From Evansella sp. LMS18 (lineage in GTDB: Bacteria; Bacillota; Bacilli; Bacillales; Salisediminibacteriaceae), in contig NZ_CP093301.1 in NCBI RefSeq assembly GCF_024362785.1, positions 2,108,001-2,172,000 of the forward strand: a DNA stretch of 64,000 nucleotides, read 5' to 3'. The notes below the pieces were generated by a model, which ran no database searches, had not been told where the DNA came from, and was given only the letters and a program-made list of their open reading frames with translations. This document shows, one piece after another, positions 16,520-25,451 of this stretch (positions within the stretch are counted from its first letter, which is position 1; each line of letters opens with the position of its first letter). The translations under genes and the position numbers were made by a program.

Positions 16520-16583
16520 CAGCTGGGAGAGCGCCTGCCTTGCACGCAGGAGGTCAGCGGTTCGATCCCGCTAGGCTCCACCA
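16508..16583 (+). tRNA. tRNA-Ala (anticodon TGC)
   Basis: 76 nt with encoded CCA. Acceptor GGGGCCT/AGGCTCC, anticodon stem CCTGC/GCAGG, loop CTTGCAC. Last tRNA of the cluster. Confidence 0.97.
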
Positions 16584-16598
16584 TACATAGGAAACTTC

Positions 16599-16630
16599 AC
16601 CTTGGATGTAACAACGTCCAGGGTTTTTTA
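16599..16630 (+). terminator. Terminator of the tRNA operon
   Basis: ACCTTGGA and TCCAGGGT arms are followed by TTTTTTATTT. Confidence 0.7.
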
Positions 16631-16667
16631 TTTGTGTTTATAAAGAGTTTAATTAATTTACTTGGGC

Positions 16668-16935
16668 ACAAGGTGGCACCGCTGAACCGGGTACGAGCGA
16701 ACCGGGTCCCTAAGTGCCGGGTTGCGAGAGTGAGGAAACGAGAGAATAAGTGAGTATGGGAGAGCAGCCCAAGGTGGCACCGCTGAACCGGGTCCCTAAG
16801 TGCCAGGTTGCGAGAGTGAGGAAAAGGGAGAAAGAGTGAGGATGAGCGAGCGGCCCAAGGTGGCACCGCTGAACCGGGTACGAGCGAACCCGGTCCCGAA
16901 GTGCCAGGTTGCCAAAGCAAGAAAACGAGAGAATG
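16668..16935 (+). repeat. Three tandem repeats with a T-box-antiterminator-like motif
   Basis: AAGGTGGCACCGCTGAACCG occurs at 16670, 16771 and 16857, each followed by GGGT, an optional ACGAGCGAACC and GGTCCC-AAGTGCC, then a GA-rich stretch (gttgcgagagtgaggaaa). The unit is 86-101 bp long. AAGGTGGCACCGC closely matches the conserved antiterminator core of T-box leaders (AGGGTGGNACCGCG). No aminoacyl-tRNA-synthetase or amino-acid gene follows, and no stem I or terminator was found, so these may be remnants or unrelated repeats. No gene is supported between tRNA-Ala and the Spo0E-like gene. Confidence 0.6.
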
Positions 16936-17030
16936 AGAGATCATACAAGAGACATCCCACCCAACCCACGCAACATCTAAAAAAACACAAAAAAAACAGC
17001 CGTTTAAAACGACTTGGGTTTTTAAGTGGT

Positions 17031-17204
17031 TTATGCATTTTTCTTATAAAGGATTGTTTGATAACGGTTTAGGAGTCCGTCCAGATAGGTACTCACCTTA
17101 ACGACTTCCTCAGATGTTCTCGTTTTTTCATACGAGAGCCGATGCATTTTATCTCTGGCCGTTTCAATTTCCTTTAGTAAACGTTCTTGTGATGACTTTT
17201 CCAT
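17031..17204 (-). CDS. Spo0E-like aspartyl-phosphate phosphatase
   Basis: A 57-aa protein of the Spo0E family, which dephosphorylates Spo0A~P or related response regulators and so delays sporulation. The family signature SxxLD is seen as 'STYLDGLLNRY' near the C-terminus, and the N-terminal half is one amphipathic helix. I chose the ATG at 17204 because AAGGAGG stands 5 nt upstream. An in-frame upstream extension of 8 residues has no ribosome binding site. It lies between the tRNA operon and sigW, on the opposite strand. Confidence 0.8.
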   Translation of the reverse strand: MEKSSQERLLKEIETARDKMHRLSYEKTRTSEEVVKVSTYLDGLLNRYQTILYKKNA

Positions 17205-17332
17205 GAGTACCTCCTTGTGATAAAACAAATTTATTTAAAGAACCTTTACCCGGATAAAAATGTGATAAAACATGTTTTTTTAGAGATTTTCATTTTTTCC
17301 ACTAATTAACATGATAAAATTAATTCTGAAAC

Positions 17333-17360
17333 GAAACCTTTAGCAGGTTGTTGCCGTATA
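17333..17360 (+). promoter_or_regulatory. Sigma-W autoregulatory promoter of sigW
   Basis: GAAACCTTT (17333-17341) and CGTATA (17355-17360) with 17 bp after GAAAC match sigma-W promoters. The same arrangement precedes pspA at 59252. The sigW ATG follows 33 bp later. Confidence 0.8.
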
Positions 17361-17392
17361 GGAGATAACCGCAATGTGGCGGAGGTATATAA

Positions 17393-17953
17393 ATGGACGC
17401 AACAGTTAAAAAGATTATAATAGAAGTTAAAAAAGGTAACCAGCAGGCTTTCGCAGAGCTTGTTGAATTGTACAAGGACAAGGTCTTTCAGGTTGCTTAC
17501 CGGATGCTTGGGAATGTGCATGAAGCACAGGATATCTCTCAGGAGGCGTTTTTAAGAGCTTATACCAACATTGAATCCTACGATATTAACCGGAAATTCT
17601 CCACCTGGATTTTCCGCATTGCGACGAATCTGGCGATAGACCGGATTCGTAAGAAAAAACCAGACTTTCATCTGGAGGACCAGGTAGCGGGAACAGAGGA
17701 CCTGGATTATTATTCACAAATACCAGGAGATGATGTGCTCCCTGAAGATGTGGTTGTACAGCATGAAATGCAGGAATGGATACAGGATGAAATTATGATG
17801 CTTCCGCCAAAATACCGATCTGCAATTATTTTAAAATATATGGAAGATCTTTCCCTCAAAGAAATAGGGGAAGTCTTAAACTTACCGGTAGCCACCGTTA
17901 AAACAAGAATACACCGTGGCAGGGAAGCCCTGAGAAAACGACTGCGTGATTAA
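17393..17953 (+). CDS. sigW: RNA polymerase ECF sigma factor SigW
   Basis: A 186-aa extracytoplasmic-function sigma factor. Region 2 spans residues 20-90 ('LVELYKDKVFQVAYRMLGN', 'DISQEAFLRAY', 'FSTWIFRIATNLAIDRIRKK') and region 4 spans 130-186 ('MLPPKYRSAIILKYMEDLSLKEIG', 'ATVKTRIHRGREALRKRL'). In B. subtilis SigW controls resistance to antimicrobial peptides, alkali shock and envelope stress. The ATG has GGCGGAGG upstream. The gene is preceded by a sigma-W promoter and overlaps no other gene; its anti-sigma factor starts 23 bp after the stop. Confidence 0.95.
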   Translation: MDATVKKIIIEVKKGNQQAFAELVELYKDKVFQVAYRMLGNVHEAQDISQEAFLRAYTNIESYDINRKFSTWIFRIATNLAIDRIRKKKPDFHLEDQVAGTEDLDYYSQIPGDDVLPEDVVVQHEMQEWIQDEIMMLPPKYRSAIILKYMEDLSLKEIGEVLNLPVATVKTRIHRGREALRKRLRD

Positions 17954-17975
17954 GCCTGGGAAAGGAGAGCGGCTT

Positions 17976-18608
17976 ATGGCTTGTAATAAGGAAAAAGATC
18001 AGCTGATCCATAAATATATGGATGAAGACATTACTCTGCTTGAAAAAAAGGAGCTGGAAGCCCACCTTGTTAAGTGTGAAATATGCCATGGGCATTTGAG
18101 GGAATTAAGAAAAACCGTAGCAATCATTCAGAGTGCTTCACATATAGAAGCCCCTGCTGATTTTACGGACCAGGTGATGGCCAGGCTGCCGAAGGAAACG
18201 CAGAAAAACAAGTGGAAAACATGGGTGAGAAGGCATCCCCTGATTATAACAGCAGCAACTTTCTTTCTCGTATTTATTTTAAGTATTTCCTCCATATGGA
18301 ATGATGGGGGTGGGGAAATTACTGTAGCAGGAGAGGGACAGTTTTATGTGGACCAGGAGCGGGGGGTAGTGGTTGTACCGGAGGGAGAGACCATTTCGGG
18401 TGATCTTCTCGTACGCAATGGGGATATTGAAGTTGAGGGAGAAGTACTTGGCAGCATTACAGTAATCAATGGAGAACAGTACTTAGCTTCAGCTGGCCAT
18501 GTAGCAGGGGAAATTGAAGAAATTAACAGGGTGTTCGACTGGTTATGGTACCGGACCAAAGCCTTCTTTGCAGAAGTAATGAGTTTTATGAATGACAGTG
18601 AGGAATAA
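17976..18608 (+). CDS. rsiW: Anti-sigma-W factor RsiW
   Basis: A 210-aa single-pass membrane protein that holds SigW inactive until intramembrane proteolysis releases it. The cytoplasmic N-terminus has the zinc anti-sigma motif HxxxCxxC ('HLVKCEIC', about residue 33). A basic stretch and a membrane helix (about residues 87-105, 'LIITAATFFLVFILSI') follow. The outer part contains a bactofilin/polymer-like short beta repeat ('DLLVRNGDIEVEGEVLGSI'), typical of RsiW-like proteins. The ATG at 17976 is preceded by AAAGGAG with 8-nt spacing; the longer ORF start overlaps sigW and lacks one. Confidence 0.88.
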   Translation: MACNKEKDQLIHKYMDEDITLLEKKELEAHLVKCEICHGHLRELRKTVAIIQSASHIEAPADFTDQVMARLPKETQKNKWKTWVRRHPLIITAATFFLVFILSISSIWNDGGGEITVAGEGQFYVDQERGVVVVPEGETISGDLLVRNGDIEVEGEVLGSITVINGEQYLASAGHVAGEIEEINRVFDWLWYRTKAFFAEVMSFMNDSEE

Positions 18609-18694
18609 TCAGGTGGTCAGGAACTGCTAACTGGAATTAAGCCAGCTGCTTGAAATAAGCGCTGACATATATCTTATACAGCAGTAAAAACACG

Positions 18695-18725
18695 GCACAT
18701 TGCTACCAGCAATGTGCTCTTTTTA
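18695..18725 (+). terminator. Terminator of sigW-rsiW
   Basis: Perfect 10-bp stem GCACATTGCT/AGCAATGTGC followed by TCTTTTT. Confidence 0.85.
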
Positions 18726-18906
18726 CACTAGAAGAATGTATTGCAGAGATGAGGAAGTGCCCTGGACCTGAGGTTACTCGTCACAGATATAGAGTGCCTT
18801 TCGTGTCAAGGCGCTCGTGCTATTTTCACTTTAAGAAAGCATAAAATATGGCTGGGCTTTCTGTAGTTTGATAGCTCCATGAATAAGGTCTGATTTCAAA
18901 AATTTA

Positions 18907-18916
18907 TGATATAATG
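18907..18916 (+). promoter_or_regulatory. Extended -10 promoter of cdaA
   Basis: TGA-TATAAT (18907-18915) is an extended -10 element 53 bp before the cdaA ATG. A weak -35 (GGTCTG) lies 17 bp upstream. Confidence 0.55.
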
Positions 18917-18968
18917 TTAAAGTTAAAGAACTAAAGGATTAAGGCAGTAATACGATGGAGGCAGAGCC

Positions 18969-19787
18969 ATGTTTGAAGAGCTAACTTTTCTTGAAATGCT
19001 GGTTATCGTCATCGACATTTTGTTGGTGGCTTATGTGATATATAAACTAATCATGGTAATCCGCGGGACACGTGCCGTGCAGCTCGTCAAAGGGATTACA
19101 GTGATATTGGCCGTATGGTTTTTCAGCCGTTACTTAGGGCTGAATACCTTGCAATGGATTATGCAGCAGGCTGTTACATACGGTTTACTGGCGATAATTA
19201 TTATTTTTCAGCCGGAACTTCGCCGTGCGCTTGAACAGCTTGGCAGAGGGCGTTTTTTCTCAAAGAGTACCGTTGCTGAAGAAGAAGAAGTTAAGAATAC
19301 AATTGAACATATAGTCAAGTCGGCTAATTATATGGGTAAAAGGCGAATTGGAGCGCTCATAACACTGGAAAGGGGTACAGGGCTGAATGACTATGTTGAA
19401 ACAGGCATTCAGCTGAACGCTAAGCTTACGTCTGAATTACTTATTAATGTTTTCATACCAAACACCCCGCTTCACGATGGAGCAGTGATTGTGAAGAATA
19501 ACGAAATCATGGCAGCAGGCTGTTATCTGCCGCTGTCAGAGAACCCTTTTATTTCCAAGGAACTCGGAACCCGTCACAGGGCAGCGTTAGGAGTCAGTGA
19601 AGTTACAGACTCTGTTACTTTAGTCGTTTCTGAGGAGACAGGGGGGATTTCCATTACCAGAAATGGAGAACTTCACCGAAACCTTGATGAAGATTCGCTA
19701 AGGACGTTACTGGAAAATGAGCTTTTGAAAAATGATACAGCAAATACCTCTTCACGCTGGCAATGGGGAGGGAAAAAGAATGGATAA
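18969..19787 (+). CDS. cdaA: Membrane diadenylate cyclase CdaA
   Basis: A 272-aa enzyme making cyclic di-AMP from two ATP. Three N-terminal membrane helices (residues 10-90) and a short coiled coil precede the DisA_N catalytic domain. This has the signature 'PLHDGAVIV' (DGA motif, about residue 172) and 'GTRHRAALG' (RHR motif, about residue 204). c-di-AMP controls potassium and osmolyte transport and cell-wall homeostasis. The gene heads the cdaA-cdaR-glmM cluster conserved in Bacilli, and its stop overlaps the cdaR start by 8 bases. Confidence 0.95.
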   Translation: MFEELTFLEMLVIVIDILLVAYVIYKLIMVIRGTRAVQLVKGITVILAVWFFSRYLGLNTLQWIMQQAVTYGLLAIIIIFQPELRRALEQLGRGRFFSKSTVAEEEEVKNTIEHIVKSANYMGKRRIGALITLERGTGLNDYVETGIQLNAKLTSELLINVFIPNTPLHDGAVIVKNNEIMAAGCYLPLSENPFISKELGTRHRAALGVSEVTDSVTLVVSEETGGISITRNGELHRNLDEDSLRTLLENELLKNDTANTSSRWQWGGKKNG

Positions 19788-21228
19788 ATGGTTTAATAAT
19801 ACATGGGTCATCAAAGGGATTTCCCTTTTGATAGCCGTCATGCTTTTTCTTATGGTGAACCTGGAAAACAGAGGTCCTCAGCCAGGAGGGATACCCGGTA
19901 TTACGAACGGTTCAAGGGTCCTGGAAGAAGTGCAGCTTAATATTTATTACGATGAAGACCAGTATGTAGTGACAGAAGCACCTGAAAGTGTACAAGTAAC
20001 GGTGAGAGGGCCGCAAAATGTGCTGACAATGCTGCAGATTGGCCCTGAGGATTATGAAGTATACCTTGACCTTCGGGAGAGGGAAGCGGGGACACATTAC
20101 GAAAGAGTCCGGCATCGGAACTTCCCGCCGGATTTATCAGTCTCCATCGTCCCAATGACTGTAAGGGTAACCATACAGGAAAAACAGACAGTATCTCTTC
20201 CTGTAGAGATAGAATTAATCAACGCCGGGGAGATTGAAGAAGGTTATAGCGCCGGCACACCCTCTGTACAGCCGTCTAATGTGGATATTACGGCCGCTCA
20301 GAGTGTCGTAGATCAAATTGCCGGAGTAAGGGCAGTGGTGGACTTAGCAGGCAGAGACGGGACTTTCCAGGAAACAGCCGGGGTGGAAGTCCTTGATGAA
20401 GCAGGCAATGTGATGGACCTGAATACGGATCCGCCAGCAGTGGAAGTAATGGTGCCGATAACCAGCCCGAATAAAGAAGTCCCTGTTCGAATAGAAAGAG
20501 AGGGGCAGCTTCCGGGAGGGCTGGCAATAGAATCAATTGTAACTGACCCTGAGGAAGTTACAATATTCGGGCCGGTAGATGTCATAAACGATATTTCTTT
20601 TATTGATGGTATTACACTTGATTTAAGTGACATTTCAGGCAGCGGAACATACGAAGTGGAGGTCCCCGTACCACGGGGCGTTGAGAGCGTCAGTCCGGAA
20701 ACGATAAATGTAATTGTGGAAGTGACAGAAGAAGAAACCAGGGAGTTTTCTGATTTTCCAATAGAAGTAACAGGTATCGAGGAAAACGAAGGTTATGAAT
20801 ATGAGTTTATTATTCCTGAAGATGGGGTTGTGGATTTCCAGTTGTATGGAAGCCCTAACGTTCTGGGAAGGATCAGCCGGGAGGATCTGCAAATATATGC
20901 AGACGCAGAAGGTCTGGATCCGGGAGAGCATACCTTGCCTCTGCAATTTAGCGGACCACAGAATGTCCGTGCAAGTATAAACAGGAGCAGCGTCCGGATA
21001 GTTATTACAGAAAACGAAGAAGTTTTATCCCAGGCGCTGGCAGAGCCGGACGAAAACGAGGAAACTTTTGAAGAGAACAATAATGACGCGGAAACAGAAG
21101 AAAACGAGGCTGGGAACGAAGCTCAAAATGAGCCGGAGCCTGAAGAGGAGCCTGAAGAGGAACCTGATGAAGAGCTTGATGAAGAACCAGATAATGAAAC
21201 GAACGGTAATGAAAACAGCGAAAATTAA
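19780..21228 (+). CDS. cdaR: CdaA regulator CdaR (YbbR domains)
   Basis: A 482-aa membrane-anchored protein. One N-terminal helix (about residues 8-27) anchors an extracytoplasmic chain of four YbbR domains of roughly 80 residues each. It regulates CdaA by direct contact. The C-terminal 65 residues are an acidic low-complexity tail (many Glu/Asp/Asn, with a PEEEPEEE run), longer than in B. subtilis and in keeping with a salt-adapted surface. The ATG at 19780 follows GGGAGGG; an in-frame ATG 48 bases earlier lies inside cdaA without a ribosome binding site. Confidence 0.9.
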   Translation: MDKWFNNTWVIKGISLLIAVMLFLMVNLENRGPQPGGIPGITNGSRVLEEVQLNIYYDEDQYVVTEAPESVQVTVRGPQNVLTMLQIGPEDYEVYLDLREREAGTHYERVRHRNFPPDLSVSIVPMTVRVTIQEKQTVSLPVEIELINAGEIEEGYSAGTPSVQPSNVDITAAQSVVDQIAGVRAVVDLAGRDGTFQETAGVEVLDEAGNVMDLNTDPPAVEVMVPITSPNKEVPVRIEREGQLPGGLAIESIVTDPEEVTIFGPVDVINDISFIDGITLDLSDISGSGTYEVEVPVPRGVESVSPETINVIVEVTEEETREFSDFPIEVTGIEENEGYEYEFIIPEDGVVDFQLYGSPNVLGRISREDLQIYADAEGLDPGEHTLPLQFSGPQNVRASINRSSVRIVITENEEVLSQALAEPDENEETFEENNNDAETEENEAGNEAQNEPEPEEEPEEEPDEELDEEPDNETNGNENSEN

Positions 21229-21278
21229 TTCAGGAATCAGTATCTAACGCCTTTGATAAACCTTAAGGAGAGATTCAA

Positions 21279-22640
21279 ATGGGAAAGATTTTTGGAACAG
21301 ACGGTGTACGAGGAATAGCTAATAAAGAGTTAACACCTGAACTGGCATTTAAATTAGGCCGTTTTGGCGGTTACGTACTTACAACGGAAACAGAAAAACC
21401 GAAAGTGCTGATTGGCAGAGACACCAGGGTTTCCGGCCATATGTTTGAAGGTGCTCTTGTAGCAGGGCTTTTATCAATCGGGGCGGAAGTAATGCGCCTC
21501 GGCGTTATCTCCACTCCGGGAGTTGCTTATTTAACGAAAGCTTTAAGTGCAGATGCCGGTGTGATGATCTCGGCTTCCCATAACCCGGTTGAAGATAACG
21601 GTATTAAATTCTTCGGCTCAGATGGCTTTAAGCTCCTTGACGCTCAGGAAGAAGAAATAGAAAAACTGCTTCAGGCAGAAGATGATATGGAAGACGGGCT
21701 TCCCCGGCCGGTTGGAGGGGATATCGGCCAGGTAAACGATTATTTTGAAGGGGGACAAAAATACCTTCATTTCCTCAAGCAGACAATCATTGGAGATTTA
21801 TCCGGACTGCATATTGCCCTGGATTGCGCAAATGGTTCAGCCTCACCTTTAGCGGCTCACTTGTTTGCAGACCTGGAAGCAGATCAAATATCAACGATTG
21901 GCTCTTCTCCGAATGGAACTAATATTAACGATGGGGTAGGCTCTACACATCCTGATACTCTCGTAGAACTTGTGAAAGAAAAGGGAGCTGACATTGGCCT
22001 CGCGTTTGATGGGGATGCTGACAGACTGATTGCTGTTGATGAACTTGGTAACATCGTTGACGGTGACCAGATCATGTACATTTGTGCAAAGTATATGAAA
22101 GAAAAAGGTGCCCTTAATAATAACACGGTCGTATCGACAGTTATGAGTAACCTTGGTTTTTATAAAGCGTTAGAAAACATCAATGTGGAAACAAAGCAGA
22201 CAGCAGTAGGAGATCGGTATGTAATGGAGGAAATGAGAAAAGGGGATTATAATCTTGGCGGAGAACAGTCTGGCCATATTATTTTCCTTGATTACGCCAC
22301 TACAGGAGACGGTCTGTTGTCGGCAATCCAGCTTTGCAGCATTCTGAAGGCTTCAGGCAAGCCGTTGTCCGAGCTAGCTGCCGAGATGCCGAAATATCCG
22401 CAGAAGCTTGTTAATGTCCGTGTTGCGGACAAGCATGCTCTCACTTATAACGAGGTAATTGCAGACGAAATCAATGCTGTGGAAGCTGAAATGCAAGGGG
22501 AAGGGCGAATCCTCGTAAGGCCTTCTGGCACAGAGCCGCTGGTACGAGTAATGGCCGAAGCACCTTCTGAGGAAATGTGCGATAAATACGTGCAAAAAAT
22601 TGTGGATGTTGTAAAAAGGGAATTAGGCGCACTGGAGTAA
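21279..22640 (+). CDS. glmM: Phosphoglucosamine mutase GlmM
   Basis: A 453-aa enzyme interconverting glucosamine-6-phosphate and glucosamine-1-phosphate on the way to UDP-GlcNAc for peptidoglycan. The catalytic phosphoserine loop (ISASHNP, about residue 98), the Mg2+ loop (DGDADR, about residue 241) and the phosphate-binding '[11 protein letters not shown]' near the C-terminus are intact. AAGGAGAG precedes the ATG. In related bacteria GlmM binds CdaA and restrains c-di-AMP synthesis, which agrees with the gene order. Confidence 0.96.
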   Translation: MGKIFGTDGVRGIANKELTPELAFKLGRFGGYVLTTETEKPKVLIGRDTRVSGHMFEGALVAGLLSIGAEVMRLGVISTPGVAYLTKALSADAGVMISASHNPVEDNGIKFFGSDGFKLLDAQEEEIEKLLQAEDDMEDGLPRPVGGDIGQVNDYFEGGQKYLHFLKQTIIGDLSGLHIALDCANGSASPLAAHLFADLEADQISTIGSSPNGTNINDGVGSTHPDTLVELVKEKGADIGLAFDGDADRLIAVDELGNIVDGDQIMYICAKYMKEKGALNNNTVVSTVMSNLGFYKALENINVETKQTAVGDRYVMEEMRKGDYNLGGEQSGHIIFLDYATTGDGLLSAIQLCSILKASGKPLSELAAEMPKYPQKLVNVRVADKHALTYNEVIADEINAVEAEMQGEGRILVRPSGTEPLVRVMAEAPSEEMCDKYVQKIVDVVKRELGALE

Positions 22641-22681
22641 AAGCCTGCTCGGTATCCCTGTTACAGAAATTAAAAGTATAG

Positions 22682-22728
22682 ATATGCATGAGCAGCACAG
22701 GTAGTGCCGTTCATGCATATTTTATTAT
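22682..22728 (+). terminator. Terminator of the cdaA-cdaR-glmM operon
   Basis: ATATGCATGA/TCATGCATAT stem (10 bp) with a T-rich tail TTTATTATT. Confidence 0.8.
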
Positions 22729-22849
22729 TGAGAAGACAGGGAGAAAGGATTTTTTACCCGTGGCTTCTGTAATAAATAAAAGTTTAAAGGAGGTTTCAGC
22801 GGGTAAACAACAGGCAGGCACTCCGATAATTATAACTGCTGAAAAAACG

Positions 22850-22879
22850 TTGACCTGATTTCTGTTCGTATAGTATGAT
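22850..22879 (+). promoter_or_regulatory. glmS promoter
   Basis: TTGACC (22850-22855), 18-bp spacer, TATGAT (22874-22879), about 100 bp before the ribozyme cleavage site. Confidence 0.7.
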
Positions 22880-22970
22880 TAGAAAGATTCTATATAGAAA
22901 AGGGGGACGGAGGAGAACGAGTAATAAGCAGAGATTGAAAAGTGCAGGACTGATCTGCCTGAACTATGAA

Positions 22971-23145
22971 GCTCTCTTATTGAATAAAGCGCCTGAACTA
23001 TCCTTGCGGACGAAACGATGGATAGTTGACGAGGAGGAGGTTTATCGAGTTTTTCGGCGGATACCTCCCGGCTGTACGCCCCAGCCGAAAGCAGCTGACT
23101 AAAACGGAAAGGTGACTTTCCGAACAAAAGCAGCTGCATGGGCAC
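22971..23145 (+). ncRNA. glmS ribozyme (GlcN6P-responsive)
   Basis: The leader of glmS matches the glmS ribozyme core: GCGCC right after the predicted cleavage point between A22988 and G22989, then GTTGACGAGGAGGAGGTTTA, TCGAGTTTTTCGGCGGAT, CCTCCCGGCTG, and a terminal hairpin CGGAAAGGTGACTTTCCG. When glucosamine-6-phosphate rises, this RNA cleaves itself and the glmS mRNA is degraded. It lies about 100 nt before the glmS ribosome binding site, as in B. subtilis. The ORFs called across it (22875-23160) are not genes. Confidence 0.95.
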
Positions 23146-23243
23146 ATAACAGATCTGCAACTATTACACTAATTGATGATAAAGAGTGGGGCAGGTAATG
23201 CCCCGGTATTATCCTGCCCTGCTTAAGGGAGGAAATGTTATTT

Positions 23244-25046
23244 ATGTGCGGAATTGTAGGATATGTTGGAAAAGAAGATGCAAAAGAAATCCTTTTAAAG
23301 GGTCTTGAAAAGCTGGAATACAGAGGATATGACTCAGCTGGAATTGCGATAGCGAACGAAGATGGAGTTCATGTATATAAAGAAAAGGGCCGGATTGCAA
23401 CTTTACGTAAAGCAGTGGATGAAGACGAGCAGGCTTACGTTGGGATTGGACATACACGCTGGGCAACGCACGGTGCGCCAAGCCAGTTGAATGCCCACCC
23501 GCACCAGAGTGAAACGAAGCGTTATACAATCGTTCATAATGGAGTTATTGAAAATTACAGCCAGCTTCAGCGTGAATATTTAGCTGATGTGTCTCTTGAG
23601 AGTGAAACGGACACAGAGATTATCGTACAGCTGGTAGAACGTTTTGCTAAGGAAGGAATGGATACTGAGGAAGCCTTCCGGAAAACTCTGAGCTTGCTTA
23701 AAGGATCGTACGCCACTGCTCTTCTTGATAAAGAAGACAAGGAGACCATTTACGTAGGGAAAAATAAAAGCCCTCTTCTCGTTGGGCTAAGTGACGGAGT
23801 AAACGTTGTAGCAAGTGATGCTATGGCAATGCTGCAGGTGACAAACGAATTCGTGGAATTAATGGACGAGGAAATTGTTATCGTTACACGGGAGCAGGCA
23901 ACCATCAAGAAACTCGATGGCGAAGTAGTATCCCGTGAGCCTTATACAGCTGAACTTGATGCAAGTGACATTGAAAAGGGGACATACCCTCATTTCATGC
24001 TGAAGGAAATCGATGAGCAGCCGTTTGTGATTCGTAATATCATCACAAAATACCAGGATGAAAATGATAACATCAAGCTCGACGAAGATATCCGCCAGGC
24101 TGTAAACGGTGCGGACCGTATTTATATTATTGCTGCAGGAACAAGCTATCACGCAGGGCTTGTTGGCAAGCAGATGATTGAACAGATCGCGCAAAAACCT
24201 GTTGAAACGCATATTGCCAGTGAATTTCTGTATAATATGCCGTTAATCAGCAAAAACCCACTCTTTATTTTTATATCACAAAGCGGGGAAACAGCAGATC
24301 TCCGCGGAGTATTAGTAAATGTTAAGAAAATGGGGCATAAAGCCCTCACAATAACAAACGTTCCAGGATCCACCCTTTCCCGTGAGGCAGATTACACACT
24401 GCACACGTATGGCGGGCCTGAAATTGCCGTAGCTTCCACTAAAGCATATACTGCCCAGATGGCCGTATTGGCGATTCTTGCAGTTGACGCTGCAAGAGCG
24501 GCTGGGATCGAAATAGACTTCGATCCGCTTCAGGAGCTGGCGATTGTTGCTAACGCTATGGAAACCTTAACAGACAAGAAAGAAGAAATGGAAAAAATCG
24601 CCCGTGATTATATGAGTGTTACCCGAAATTGTTTCTTTATTGGGCGCGCAGTTGATTATTTTGTCTGCCTGGAAGGTGCCCTGAAACTGAAGGAGATTTC
24701 CTATATTCAGGCGGAAGGGTTTGCCGGAGGAGAGCTTAAGCACGGAACTATCGCTCTTATTGAAGAAGGCACCCCTGTAGTAGGACTCGCTACACAGGAG
24801 CATGTCAATTACAGCATTCGCGGGAATATGAAGGAAGTAGTTGCCCGTGGAGCATCTCAGTGCATGATCAGCATGGAAGGATTTGAGGAAGAAGATGATC
24901 AGCTAGTCATCCCTCGTGTCCACGAATACCTTACTCCGCTTGTAAGCGTGATTCCAATGCAGCTGATTGCCTACTATGCAGCGCTTCACCGCGACTGCGA
25001 CGTAGATAAGCCGAGAAACCTGGCGAAGTCAGTTACTGTAGAATAA
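23244..25046 (+). CDS. glmS: Glutamine-fructose-6-phosphate aminotransferase GlmS
   Basis: A 600-aa enzyme that makes glucosamine-6-phosphate from fructose-6-phosphate and glutamine. The class II glutaminase domain starts MCGIVGYVG, so Cys2 becomes the N-terminal nucleophile after Met removal; this fixes the start at 23244 rather than the ATG 9 bases before. Two SIS domains follow (for example '[14 protein letters not shown]', '[10 protein letters not shown]'), and the conserved end '[12 protein letters not shown]' closes the protein. Expression is governed by the ribozyme upstream. Confidence 0.97.
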   Translation: MCGIVGYVGKEDAKEILLKGLEKLEYRGYDSAGIAIANEDGVHVYKEKGRIATLRKAVDEDEQAYVGIGHTRWATHGAPSQLNAHPHQSETKRYTIVHNGVIENYSQLQREYLADVSLESETDTEIIVQLVERFAKEGMDTEEAFRKTLSLLKGSYATALLDKEDKETIYVGKNKSPLLVGLSDGVNVVASDAMAMLQVTNEFVELMDEEIVIVTREQATIKKLDGEVVSREPYTAELDASDIEKGTYPHFMLKEIDEQPFVIRNIITKYQDENDNIKLDEDIRQAVNGADRIYIIAAGTSYHAGLVGKQMIEQIAQKPVETHIASEFLYNMPLISKNPLFIFISQSGETADLRGVLVNVKKMGHKALTITNVPGSTLSREADYTLHTYGGPEIAVASTKAYTAQMAVLAILAVDAARAAGIEIDFDPLQELAIVANAMETLTDKKEEMEKIARDYMSVTRNCFFIGRAVDYFVCLEGALKLKEISYIQAEGFAGGELKHGTIALIEEGTPVVGLATQEHVNYSIRGNMKEVVARGASQCMISMEGFEEEDDQLVIPRVHEYLTPLVSVIPMQLIAYYAALHRDCDVDKPRNLAKSVTVE

Positions 25047-25451
25047 GATATTTACCTGTAAAATAAATTCTATCTGGTAATATAACTCTCATAATGATAA
25101 AACCGTATTGAAAAAGCTTTTTCAATACGGTTTTTTTAATGTAAGAACGTAGGGGTTTGGGAGTTGTTGGCGAGCCCAATTTTTTACTGGATAATCTATA
25201 AAATTTGATCCGGCAGAATATTTTTATTAGTGCAAAATACATAATGAGAGCCTGTATGGTAAAATGTTTATATGATTTGGTACGGCAAGATGGCTGCAGG
25301 AAGAAAAGATGCAGGAGGAAGCGTTTGAACCCCCAGTAAATAAGGAGATAATAAACAAAAGCGGAATTATTAAACGTTATTTAAAAGAGCGGAGTTCAGC
25401 CAAATAAATTATTTAATTAAAATAAAATTAAGAAAATGGAGAGTATGTTAA
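25047..25451. other. Intergenic region between glmS and the RNase J gene
   Basis: After the glmS terminator the remaining 310 bp are AT-rich. A 32-codon ORF near 25310 (starting MQEEAFEPP) has no proper ribosome binding site and I do not count it as a gene. No repeat or clear promoter was seen. Confidence 0.4.
25099..25138 (+). terminator. Terminator of glmS
   Basis: Perfect stem AAACCGTATTGAAAAA/TTTTTCAATACGGTTT followed by a T run. Confidence 0.88.

Larger units (their letters stand above)
18609..18968. other. Intergenic region between rsiW and cdaA
   Basis: It holds the rsiW terminator (18695-18725), an extended -10 promoter for cdaA (TGATATAATG, 18907-18916) and nothing else that I can support. 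Confidence 0.5.

Noticed and set aside
16597-17072. ORFs on both strands over the T-box-like repeats
   Set aside because: They are made of low-complexity repeat translations, overlap the tRNA terminator and lack ribosome binding sites.
22875-23160. ORFs on both strands in the glmS leader
   Set aside because: The segment is the glmS ribozyme, a structured RNA.
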